Below are positions 1 through 10,638 of a stretch of DNA of 64,000 nt, piece by piece (positions within the stretch are counted from its first letter, which is position 1; the number at the start of each line of letters is the position of its first letter). The notes below the pieces were generated by a model. The model had not been told where the DNA came from. It saw only the letters and a program-made list of their open reading frames with translations, and did not search any database. The translations under genes were made by a program, and so were the position numbers. Where the stretch lies: NCBI GenBank assembly GCA_945643635.1, contig CALZFC010000069.1, positions 29,670-93,669 on the forward strand. The letters run 5' to 3'. This DNA comes from Allodiplogaster sudhausi. Its lineage: Eukaryota > Nematoda > Chromadorea > Rhabditida > Diplogasteridae.

Positions 1-292
1 CTATGGACTGTCCATGCAAAATTTCACGTCGATTGAACAAAATTTTTGACGACCACGACTACGCAGCCGATGGTCATAAATTCCGAAGGCTATAAATCAG
101 CAAAAAAATATTTTTATACTTGAGGACAATAACTTTATGTATTATAGGCTTGTTCTACGAAAAATTTGTAGGTGTTTACTTTGACTACTCAGAAGATGAA
201 CACGAAATTCTGATTTAACCAGATTATTGGCCTGGTTTTTTCTTCATTCTTGTAGTAGGAAGCTGAAATTTTTCCAGGTGGTTTCTAGGCCC
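1..292 (+). repeat. Short monomer, type Sh (292 bp), first copy
   Basis: Sh equals Lw without unit bases 180-218: 'gtgtttac' joins directly to 'tttgactact'. The 39 lost bases include the second gtcgattg octamer, the best conserved part of the right half-unit. I see no microhomology at the break. All 36 exact Sh copies have this same junction and all carry the Lw-like aaaaatttg upstream, so they probably descend from one deletion in an Lw unit. Two near-Sh relatives (296 and 291 bp) are listed separately. The last exact Sh starts at 39,914; none occurs to its right. Confidence 0.95.
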
Positions 293-623
293 CTATGGAC
301 TGTCCATGCAAAATTTCACGTCGATTGAACAAAATTTTTGACGACCACGACTACGCAGCCGATGGTCATAAATTCCGAAGGCTATAAATCAGCAAAAAAA
401 TATTTTTATACTTGAGGACAATAACTTTATGTATTATAGGCTTGTTCTACGAAAAATGTGTAGGTGTTTACGCCCATAAGACATGTCGATTGGAAACTGT
501 TTGCTTCGATTTTGACTACTCAGAAGATGAACACGAAATTCTGATTTAACCAGATTATTGGCCTGGTTTTTTCTTCATTCTTGTAGTAGGAAGCTGAAAT
601 TTTTCCAGGTGGTTTCTAGGCCC
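293..623 (+). repeat. Monomer type Lg (331 bp), first copy
   Basis: Lg differs from Lw only by T to G at unit base 166, giving aaaaatgtgtagg. There are 27 copies, all left of base 30,508. It often follows or precedes Sh, building Sh-Lg dimers and Sh-Lg-Lw or Sh-Lg-Lt trimers. It never combines with the 39-bp deletion. A single diagnostic base confined to one side of the array suggests local amplification of one founder copy. Confidence 0.93.
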
Positions 624-953
624 CTATGGACTGTCCATGCAAAATTTCACGTCGATTGAACAAAATTTTTGACGACCACGACTACGCAGCCGATGGTCAT
701 AAATTCCGAAGGCTATAAATCAGCAAAAAAATATTTTTATACTTGAGGACAATAACTTTATGTATTATAGGCTTGTTCTACGAAAAATTGTAGGTGTTTA
801 CGCCCATAAGACATGTCGATTGGAAACTGTTTGCTTCGATTTTGACTACTCAGAAGATGAACACGAAATTCTGATTTAACCAGATTATTGGCCTGGTTTT
901 TTCTTCATTCTTGTAGTAGGAAGCTGAAATTTTTCCAGGTGGTTTCTAGGCCC
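624..953 (+). repeat. Monomer type Lt (330 bp), first copy
   Basis: Lt lacks one T of the ttt at unit bases 165-167 (aaaaattgtagg). There are 36 copies of 330 bp in the first 51,373 bases, found in all zones. The six odd truncated or altered units between 31 and 42.5 kb are each followed directly by Lt. A one-base loss in a short T run is also a common long-read error, so part of this class may be technical; its recurrence at fixed places in higher-order repeats argues that much of it is real. Confidence 0.9.
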
Positions 954-1578
954 CTATGGACTGTCCATGCAAAATTTCACGTCGATTGAACAAAATTTTT
1001 GACGACCACGACTACGCAGCCGATGGTCATAAATTCCGAAGGCTATAAATCAGCAAAAAAATATTTTTATACTTGAGGACAATAACTTTATGTATTATAG
1101 GCTTGTTCTACGAAAAATTTGTAGGTGTTTACTTTGACTACTCAGAAGATGAACACGAAATTCTGATTTAACCAGATTATTGGCCTGGTTTTTTCTTCAT
1201 TCTTGTAGTAGGAAGCTGAAATTTTTCCAGGTGGTTTCTAGGCCCCTATGGACTGTCCATGCAAAATTTCACGTCGATTGAACAAAATTTTTGACGACCA
1301 CGACTACGCAGCCGATGGTCATAAATTCCGAAGGCTATAAATCAGCAAAAAAATATTTTTATACTTGAGGACAATAACTTTATGTATTATAGGCTTGTTC
1401 TACGAAAAATGTGTAGGTGTTTACGCCCATAAGACATGTCGATTGGAAACTGTTTGCTTCGATTTTGACTACTCAGAAGATGAACACGAAATTCTGATTT
1501 AACCAGATTATTGGCCTGGTTTTTTCTTCATTCTTGTAGTAGGAAGCTGAAATTTTTCCAGGTGGTTTCTAGGCCCCT

Positions 1579-1591
1579 ATGGACTGTCCAT
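1579..1591. other. Perfect 13-bp dyad in the monomer (reference copy)
   Basis: The bases atggac-t-gtccat form two perfect 6-base inverted arms around one central base (unit bases 3-15). It is unchanged in all 160 clean units and is recognisable in most tail units, though several there have lost it through indels. A dyad like this could be a site for a dimeric DNA-binding protein, but I know of no protein to assign. Its conservation is no stronger than that of the surrounding bases, so function is speculative. Confidence 0.6.
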
Positions 1592-1666
1592 GCAAAATTT
1601 CACGTCGATTGAACAAAATTTTTGACGACCACGACTACGCAGCCGATGGTCATAAATTCCGAAGGC

Positions 1667-1673
1667 TATAAAT
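1667..1673 (+). promoter_or_regulatory. TATA-box-like heptamer TATAAAT (reference copy)
   Basis: Unit bases 91-97 match the TATA-box consensus TATAWAW. The heptamer occurs once per clean unit and survives in many tail units. In an A+T-rich repeat it may be chance, and I see no matching initiator, splice site or poly(A) signal that would mark a transcription unit. Given as a candidate only. Confidence 0.2.
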
Positions 1674-1677
1674 CAGC

Positions 1678-1691
1678 AAAAAAATATTTTT
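1678..1691. other. A7TAT5 tract with 12-bp palindrome (reference copy)
   Basis: Unit bases 102-115 are seven A, then TA, then five T; the central 12 bases form a perfect palindrome. With A4T3 (18-24), A4T5 (39-47), A5T3 (160-167) and A3T5 (305-312) each unit has five A/T-tracts. The first two are centred about 22 bp apart, close to two helical turns. Such tracts are known to curve DNA; curvature of this satellite is inferred, not shown. Confidence 0.5.
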
Positions 1692-1768
1692 ATACTTGAG
1701 GACAATAACTTTATGTATTATAGGCTTGTTCTACGAAAAATTTGTAGGTGTTTACGCCCATAAGACAT

Positions 1769-1934
1769 GTCGATTGGAAACTGTTTGCTTCGATTTTGAC
1801 TACTCAGAAGATGAACACGAAATTCTGATTTAACCAGATTATTGGCCTGGTTTTTTCTTCATTCTTGTAGTAGGAAGCTGAAATTTTTCCAGGTGGTTTC
1901 TAGGCCCCTATGGACTGTCCATGCAAAATTTCAC
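1769..1934 (+). repeat. Right half-unit (166 bp), spanning the unit boundary
   Basis: Runs from the second gtcgattg (unit base 193) to the first octamer of the next unit. It contains the part deleted in Sh units, the T-rich block and the 13-bp dyad of the following unit. Its similarity to the left half is given in the left-half entry. The two halves have diverged far more than the copies of the whole unit, so the duplication is older than the present array. Confidence 0.72.
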
Positions 1935-4143
1935 GTCGATTGAACAAAATTTTTGACGACCACGACTACGCAGCCGATGGTCATAAATTCCGAAGGCTAT
2001 AAATCAGCAAAAAAATATTTTTATACTTGAGGACAATAACTTTATGTATTATAGGCTTGTTCTACGAAAAATTGTAGGTGTTTACGCCCATAAGACATGT
2101 CGATTGGAAACTGTTTGCTTCGATTTTGACTACTCAGAAGATGAACACGAAATTCTGATTTAACCAGATTATTGGCCTGGTTTTTTCTTCATTCTTGTAG
2201 TAGGAAGCTGAAATTTTTCCAGGTGGTTTCTAGGCCCCTATGGACTGTCCATGCAAAATTTCACGTCGATTGAACAAAATTTTTGACGACCACGACTACG
2301 CAGCCGATGGTCATAAATTCCGAAGGCTATAAATCAGCAAAAAAATATTTTTATACTTGAGGACAATAACTTTATGTATTATAGGCTTGTTCTACGAAAA
2401 ATTTGTAGGTGTTTACTTTGACTACTCAGAAGATGAACACGAAATTCTGATTTAACCAGATTATTGGCCTGGTTTTTTCTTCATTCTTGTAGTAGGAAGC
2501 TGAAATTTTTCCAGGTGGTTTCTAGGCCCCTATGGACTGTCCATGCAAAATTTCACGTCGATTGAACAAAATTTTTGACGACCACGACTACGCAGCCGAT
2601 GGTCATAAATTCCGAAGGCTATAAATCAGCAAAAAAATATTTTTATACTTGAGGACAATAACTTTATGTATTATAGGCTTGTTCTACGAAAAATTGTAGG
2701 TGTTTACGCCCATAAGACATGTCGATTGGAAACTGTTTGCTTCGATTTTGACTACTCAGAAGATGAACACGAAATTCTGATTTAACCAGATTATTGGCCT
2801 GGTTTTTTCTTCATTCTTGTAGTAGGAAGCTGAAATTTTTCCAGGTGGTTTCTAGGCCCCTATGGACTGTCCATGCAAAATTTCACGTCGATTGAACAAA
2901 ATTTTTGACGACCACGACTACGCAGCCGATGGTCATAAATTCCGAAGGCTATAAATCAGCAAAAAAATATTTTTATACTTGAGGACAATAACTTTATGTA
3001 TTATAGGCTTGTTCTACGAAAAATGTGTAGGTGTTTACGCCCATAAGACATGTCGATTGGAAACTGTTTGCTTCGATTTTGACTACTCAGAAGATGAACA
3101 CGAAATTCTGATTTAACCAGATTATTGGCCTGGTTTTTTCTTCATTCTTGTAGTAGGAAGCTGAAATTTTTCCAGGTGGTTTCTAGGCCCCTATGGACTG
3201 TCCATGCAAAATTTCACGTCGATTGAACAAAATTTTTGACGACCACGACTACGCAGCCGATGGTCATAAATTCCGAAGGCTATAAATCAGCAAAAAAATA
3301 TTTTTATACTTGAGGACAATAACTTTATGTATTATAGGCTTGTTCTACGAAAAATGTGTAGGTGTTTACGCCCATAAGACATGTCGATTGGAAACTGTTT
3401 GCTTCGATTTTGACTACTCAGAAGATGAACACGAAATTCTGATTTAACCAGATTATTGGCCTGGTTTTTTCTTCATTCTTGTAGTAGGAAGCTGAAATTT
3501 TTCCAGGTGGTTTCTAGGCCCCTATGGACTGTCCATGCAAAATTTCACGTCGATTGAACAAAATTTTTGACGACCACGACTACGCAGCCGATGGTCATAA
3601 ATTCCGAAGGCTATAAATCAGCAAAAAAATATTTTTATACTTGAGGACAATAACTTTATGTATTATAGGCTTGTTCTACGAAAAATTGTAGGTGTTTACG
3701 CCCATAAGACATGTCGATTGGAAACTGTTTGCTTCGATTTTGACTACTCAGAAGATGAACACGAAATTCTGATTTAACCAGATTATTGGCCTGGTTTTTT
3801 CTTCATTCTTGTAGTAGGAAGCTGAAATTTTTCCAGGTGGTTTCTAGGCCCCTATGGACTGTCCATGCAAAATTTCACGTCGATTGAACAAAATTTTTGA
3901 CGACCACGACTACGCAGCCGATGGTCATAAATTCCGAAGGCTATAAATCAGCAAAAAAATATTTTTATACTTGAGGACAATAACTTTATGTATTATAGGC
4001 TTGTTCTACGAAAAATTTGTAGGTGTTTACTTTGACTACTCAGAAGATGAACACGAAATTCTGATTTAACCAGATTATTGGCCTGGTTTTTTCTTCATTC
4101 TTGTAGTAGGAAGCTGAAATTTTTCCAGGTGGTTTCTAGGCCC
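1908..4143 (+). repeat. Seven-unit block, copy 1 (2,236 bp)
   Basis: Units 7-13 read Lt-Sh-Lt-Lg-Lg-Lt-Sh. The same order and total length recur at 5,757-7,992, with start points 3,849 bp apart. The pair of adjacent Lg inside the block is a useful tag, since Lg-Lg occurs only three times in the window. Best explained by duplication of a segment of at least seven units through unequal exchange. Confidence 0.8.
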
Positions 4144-5756
4144 CTATGGACTGTCCATGCAAAATTTCACGTCGATTGAACAAAATTTTTGACGACCACG
4201 ACTACGCAGCCGATGGTCATAAATTCCGAAGGCTATAAATCAGCAAAAAAATATTTTTATACTTGAGGACAATAACTTTATGTATTATAGGCTTGTTCTA
4301 CGAAAAATTGTAGGTGTTTACGCCCATAAGACATGTCGATTGGAAACTGTTTGCTTCGATTTTGACTACTCAGAAGATGAACACGAAATTCTGATTTAAC
4401 CAGATTATTGGCCTGGTTTTTTCTTCATTCTTGTAGTAGGAAGCTGAAATTTTTCCAGGTGGTTTCTAGGCCCCTATGGACTGTCCATGCAAAATTTCAC
4501 GTCGATTGAACAAAATTTTTGACGACCACGACTACGCAGCCGATGGTCATAAATTCCGAAGGCTATAAATCAGCAAAAAAATATTTTTATACTTGAGGAC
4601 AATAACTTTATGTATTATAGGCTTGTTCTACGAAAAATGTGTAGGTGTTTACGCCCATAAGACATGTCGATTGGAAACTGTTTGCTTCGATTTTGACTAC
4701 TCAGAAGATGAACACGAAATTCTGATTTAACCAGATTATTGGCCTGGTTTTTTCTTCATTCTTGTAGTAGGAAGCTGAAATTTTTCCAGGTGGTTTCTAG
4801 GCCCCTATGGACTGTCCATGCAAAATTTCACGTCGATTGAACAAAATTTTTGACGACCACGACTACGCAGCCGATGGTCATAAATTCCGAAGGCTATAAA
4901 TCAGCAAAAAAATATTTTTATACTTGAGGACAATAACTTTATGTATTATAGGCTTGTTCTACGAAAAATTGTAGGTGTTTACGCCCATAAGACATGTCGA
5001 TTGGAAACTGTTTGCTTCGATTTTGACTACTCAGAAGATGAACACGAAATTCTGATTTAACCAGATTATTGGCCTGGTTTTTTCTTCATTCTTGTAGTAG
5101 GAAGCTGAAATTTTTCCAGGTGGTTTCTAGGCCCCTATGGACTGTCCATGCAAAATTTCACGTCGATTGAACAAAATTTTTGACGACCACGACTACGCAG
5201 CCGATGGTCATAAATTCCGAAGGCTATAAATCAGCAAAAAAATATTTTTATACTTGAGGACAATAACTTTATGTATTATAGGCTTGTTCTACGAAAAATT
5301 TGTAGGTGTTTACTTTGACTACTCAGAAGATGAACACGAAATTCTGATTTAACCAGATTATTGGCCTGGTTTTTTCTTCATTCTTGTAGTAGGAAGCTGA
5401 AATTTTTCCAGGTGGTTTCTAGGCCCCTATGGACTGTCCATGCAAAATTTCACGTCGATTGAACAAAATTTTTGACGACCACGACTACGCAGCCGATGGT
5501 CATAAATTCCGAAGGCTATAAATCAGCAAAAAAATATTTTTATACTTGAGGACAATAACTTTATGTATTATAGGCTTGTTCTACGAAAAATTGTAGGTGT
5601 TTACGCCCATAAGACATGTCGATTGGAAACTGTTTGCTTCGATTTTGACTACTCAGAAGATGAACACGAAATTCTGATTTAACCAGATTATTGGCCTGGT
5701 TTTTTCTTCATTCTTGTAGTAGGAAGCTGAAATTTTTCCAGGTGGTTTCTAGGCCC

Positions 5757-7992
5757 CTATGGACTGTCCATGCAAAATTTCACGTCGATTGAACAAAATT
5801 TTTGACGACCACGACTACGCAGCCGATGGTCATAAATTCCGAAGGCTATAAATCAGCAAAAAAATATTTTTATACTTGAGGACAATAACTTTATGTATTA
5901 TAGGCTTGTTCTACGAAAAATTGTAGGTGTTTACGCCCATAAGACATGTCGATTGGAAACTGTTTGCTTCGATTTTGACTACTCAGAAGATGAACACGAA
6001 ATTCTGATTTAACCAGATTATTGGCCTGGTTTTTTCTTCATTCTTGTAGTAGGAAGCTGAAATTTTTCCAGGTGGTTTCTAGGCCCCTATGGACTGTCCA
6101 TGCAAAATTTCACGTCGATTGAACAAAATTTTTGACGACCACGACTACGCAGCCGATGGTCATAAATTCCGAAGGCTATAAATCAGCAAAAAAATATTTT
6201 TATACTTGAGGACAATAACTTTATGTATTATAGGCTTGTTCTACGAAAAATTTGTAGGTGTTTACTTTGACTACTCAGAAGATGAACACGAAATTCTGAT
6301 TTAACCAGATTATTGGCCTGGTTTTTTCTTCATTCTTGTAGTAGGAAGCTGAAATTTTTCCAGGTGGTTTCTAGGCCCCTATGGACTGTCCATGCAAAAT
6401 TTCACGTCGATTGAACAAAATTTTTGACGACCACGACTACGCAGCCGATGGTCATAAATTCCGAAGGCTATAAATCAGCAAAAAAATATTTTTATACTTG
6501 AGGACAATAACTTTATGTATTATAGGCTTGTTCTACGAAAAATTGTAGGTGTTTACGCCCATAAGACATGTCGATTGGAAACTGTTTGCTTCGATTTTGA
6601 CTACTCAGAAGATGAACACGAAATTCTGATTTAACCAGATTATTGGCCTGGTTTTTTCTTCATTCTTGTAGTAGGAAGCTGAAATTTTTCCAGGTGGTTT
6701 CTAGGCCCCTATGGACTGTCCATGCAAAATTTCACGTCGATTGAACAAAATTTTTGACGACCACGACTACGCAGCCGATGGTCATAAATTCCGAAGGCTA
6801 TAAATCAGCAAAAAAATATTTTTATACTTGAGGACAATAACTTTATGTATTATAGGCTTGTTCTACGAAAAATGTGTAGGTGTTTACGCCCATAAGACAT
6901 GTCGATTGGAAACTGTTTGCTTCGATTTTGACTACTCAGAAGATGAACACGAAATTCTGATTTAACCAGATTATTGGCCTGGTTTTTTCTTCATTCTTGT
7001 AGTAGGAAGCTGAAATTTTTCCAGGTGGTTTCTAGGCCCCTATGGACTGTCCATGCAAAATTTCACGTCGATTGAACAAAATTTTTGACGACCACGACTA
7101 CGCAGCCGATGGTCATAAATTCCGAAGGCTATAAATCAGCAAAAAAATATTTTTATACTTGAGGACAATAACTTTATGTATTATAGGCTTGTTCTACGAA
7201 AAATGTGTAGGTGTTTACGCCCATAAGACATGTCGATTGGAAACTGTTTGCTTCGATTTTGACTACTCAGAAGATGAACACGAAATTCTGATTTAACCAG
7301 ATTATTGGCCTGGTTTTTTCTTCATTCTTGTAGTAGGAAGCTGAAATTTTTCCAGGTGGTTTCTAGGCCCCTATGGACTGTCCATGCAAAATTTCACGTC
7401 GATTGAACAAAATTTTTGACGACCACGACTACGCAGCCGATGGTCATAAATTCCGAAGGCTATAAATCAGCAAAAAAATATTTTTATACTTGAGGACAAT
7501 AACTTTATGTATTATAGGCTTGTTCTACGAAAAATTGTAGGTGTTTACGCCCATAAGACATGTCGATTGGAAACTGTTTGCTTCGATTTTGACTACTCAG
7601 AAGATGAACACGAAATTCTGATTTAACCAGATTATTGGCCTGGTTTTTTCTTCATTCTTGTAGTAGGAAGCTGAAATTTTTCCAGGTGGTTTCTAGGCCC
7701 CTATGGACTGTCCATGCAAAATTTCACGTCGATTGAACAAAATTTTTGACGACCACGACTACGCAGCCGATGGTCATAAATTCCGAAGGCTATAAATCAG
7801 CAAAAAAATATTTTTATACTTGAGGACAATAACTTTATGTATTATAGGCTTGTTCTACGAAAAATTTGTAGGTGTTTACTTTGACTACTCAGAAGATGAA
7901 CACGAAATTCTGATTTAACCAGATTATTGGCCTGGTTTTTTCTTCATTCTTGTAGTAGGAAGCTGAAATTTTTCCAGGTGGTTTCTAGGCCC
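5757..7992 (+). repeat. Seven-unit block, copy 2 (2,236 bp)
   Basis: Units 19-25 repeat the order Lt-Sh-Lt-Lg-Lg-Lt-Sh of units 7-13. The flanks differ: Lw and Lt around copy 1, Lt and Lw around copy 2. The duplicated segment therefore appears to end at these borders, or later changes have erased the match outside it. Confidence 0.8.
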
Positions 7993-10638
7993 CTATGGAC
8001 TGTCCATGCAAAATTTCACGTCGATTGAACAAAATTTTTGACGACCACGACTACGCAGCCGATGGTCATAAATTCCGAAGGCTATAAATCAGCAAAAAAA
8101 TATTTTTATACTTGAGGACAATAACTTTATGTATTATAGGCTTGTTCTACGAAAAATTTGTAGGTGTTTACGCCCATAAGACATGTCGATTGGAAACTGT
8201 TTGCTTCGATTTTGACTACTCAGAAGATGAACACGAAATTCTGATTTAACCAGATTATTGGCCTGGTTTTTTCTTCATTCTTGTAGTAGGAAGCTGAAAT
8301 TTTTCCAGGTGGTTTCTAGGCCCCTATGGACTGTCCATGCAAAATTTCACGTCGATTGAACAAAATTTTTGACGACCACGACTACGCAGCCGATGGTCAT
8401 AAATTCCGAAGGCTATAAATCAGCAAAAAAATATTTTTATACTTGAGGACAATAACTTTATGTATTATAGGCTTGTTCTACGAAAAATTTGTAGGTGTTT
8501 ACGCCCATAAGACATGTCGATTGGAAACTGTTTGCTTCGATTTTGACTACTCAGAAGATGAACACGAAATTCTGATTTAACCAGATTATTGGCCTGGTTT
8601 TTTCTTCATTCTTGTAGTAGGAAGCTGAAATTTTTCCAGGTGGTTTCTAGGCCCCTATGGACTGTCCATGCAAAATTTCACGTCGATTGAACAAAATTTT
8701 TGACGACCACGACTACGCAGCCGATGGTCATAAATTCCGAAGGCTATAAATCAGCAAAAAAATATTTTTATACTTGAGGACAATAACTTTATGTATTATA
8801 GGCTTGTTCTACGAAAAATTTGTAGGTGTTTACGCCCATAAGACATGTCGATTGGAAACTGTTTGCTTCGATTTTGACTACTCAGAAGATGAACACGAAA
8901 TTCTGATTTAACCAGATTATTGGCCTGGTTTTTTCTTCATTCTTGTAGTAGGAAGCTGAAATTTTTCCAGGTGGTTTCTAGGCCCCTATGGACTGTCCAT
9001 GCAAAATTTCACGTCGATTGAACAAAATTTTTGACGACCACGACTACGCAGCCGATGGTCATAAATTCCGAAGGCTATAAATCAGCAAAAAAATATTTTT
9101 ATACTTGAGGACAATAACTTTATGTATTATAGGCTTGTTCTACGAAAAATGTGTAGGTGTTTACGCCCATAAGACATGTCGATTGGAAACTGTTTGCTTC
9201 GATTTTGACTACTCAGAAGATGAACACGAAATTCTGATTTAACCAGATTATTGGCCTGGTTTTTTCTTCATTCTTGTAGTAGGAAGCTGAAATTTTTCCA
9301 GGTGGTTTCTAGGCCCCTATGGACTGTCCATGCAAAATTTCACGTCGATTGAACAAAATTTTTGACGACCACGACTACGCAGCCGATGGTCATAAATTCC
9401 GAAGGCTATAAATCAGCAAAAAAATATTTTTATACTTGAGGACAATAACTTTATGTATTATAGGCTTGTTCTACGAAAAATTGTAGGTGTTTACGCCCAT
9501 AAGACATGTCGATTGGAAACTGTTTGCTTCGATTTTGACTACTCAGAAGATGAACACGAAATTCTGATTTAACCAGATTATTGGCCTGGTTTTTTCTTCA
9601 TTCTTGTAGTAGGAAGCTGAAATTTTTCCAGGTGGTTTCTAGGCCCCTATGGACTGTCCATGCAAAATTTCACGTCGATTGAACAAAATTTTTGACGACC
9701 ACGACTACGCAGCCGATGGTCATAAATTCCGAAGGCTATAAATCAGCAAAAAAATATTTTTATACTTGAGGACAATAACTTTATGTATTATAGGCTTGTT
9801 CTACGAAAAATTTGTAGGTGTTTACGCCCATAAGACATGTCGATTGGAAACTGTTTGCTTCGATTTTGACTACTCAGAAGATGAACACGAAATTCTGATT
9901 TAACCAGATTATTGGCCTGGTTTTTTCTTCATTCTTGTAGTAGGAAGCTGAAATTTTTCCAGGTGGTTTCTAGGCCCCTATGGACTGTCCATGCAAAATT
10001 TCACGTCGATTGAACAAAATTTTTGACGACCACGACTACGCAGCCGATGGTCATAAATTCCGAAGGCTATAAATCAGCAAAAAAATATTTTTATACTTGA
10101 GGACAATAACTTTATGTATTATAGGCTTGTTCTACGAAAAATTGTAGGTGTTTACGCCCATAAGACATGTCGATTGGAAACTGTTTGCTTCGATTTTGAC
10201 TACTCAGAAGATGAACACGAAATTCTGATTTAACCAGATTATTGGCCTGGTTTTTTCTTCATTCTTGTAGTAGGAAGCTGAAATTTTTCCAGGTGGTTTC
10301 TAGGCCCCTATGGACTGTCCATGCAAAATTTCACGTCGATTGAACAAAATTTTTGACGACCACGACTACGCAGCCGATGGTCATAAATTCCGAAGGCTAT
10401 AAATCAGCAAAAAAATATTTTTATACTTGAGGACAATAACTTTATGTATTATAGGCTTGTTCTACGAAAAATGTGTAGGTGTTTACGCCCATAAGACATG
10501 TCGATTGGAAACTGTTTGCTTCGATTTTGACTACTCAGAAGATGAACACGAAATTCTGATTTAACCAGATTATTGGCCTGGTTTTTTCTTCATTCTTGTA
10601 GTAGGAAGCTGAAATTTTTCCAGGTGGTTTCTAGGCCC

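Larger units (their letters stand above)
1604..1768 (+). repeat. Left half-unit (165 bp) of the reference monomer
   Basis: Measured from one gtcgattg octamer to the next (unit bases 28 to 192). Blocks shared with the right half: bases 25-36 vs 190-201 (10 of 12 identical), 57-73 vs 222-238 (13 of 17), 75-86 vs 241-252 (8 of 12) and 159-178 vs 304-323 (14 of 20). The first three lie at an offset of 165-166. The last lies at 145, because the left half has extra bases around 126-158 and the right half has compensating extra bases after 323, running into the next unit. So the 331-bp monomer looks like a diverged tandem dimer of a ~165-bp ancestor. Confidence 0.75.
1..1907 (+). repeat. Six-unit higher-order repeat Sh-Lg-Lt-Sh-Lg-Lw, copy 1 (1,907 bp)
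   Basis: Units 1-6 form two trimers that differ only in the third member (Lt, then Lw). The same six-unit order and length occur at 11,593-13,499, over 11 kb away. The window starts at a unit boundary, so the block may extend further left. Confidence 0.75.
1577..1907 (+). repeat. Reference monomer, type Lw (331 bp)
   Basis: This is the first complete Lw unit and serves as reference for the unit coordinates used here. It holds, in order: a 13-bp dyad (unit bases 3-15), A4T3 and A4T5 tracts (18-24, 39-47), the octamer gtcgattg (28-35), a TATAAAT heptamer (91-97), an A7TAT5 tract (102-115), the variable window (160-221) with a second gtcgattg (193-200), a T-rich block near 274-280, and an A3T5 tract (305-312). 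Lw is the commonest type, with 51 copies in the first 51,373 bases. It is scarce at the left (5 of the first 33 units) and dominant from about 27 kb onward. Confidence 0.95.
1..10638 (+). repeat. Zone A: mixed monomers, units 1-33
   Basis: Order: Sh-Lg-Lt-Sh-Lg-Lw, Lt-Sh-Lt-Lg-Lg-Lt-Sh, Lt-Lg-Lt-Sh-Lt, Lt-Sh-Lt-Lg-Lg-Lt-Sh, Lw-Lw-Lw-Lg-Lt-Lw-Lt-Lg. Totals: 7 Sh, 9 Lg, 12 Lt, 5 Lw. Sh recurs every three to five units up to unit 25, then is missing for eight units. The zone contains a seven-unit block present twice and opens with a six-unit block that recurs in zone B. No unit here deviates from the four standard types. Confidence 0.9.
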
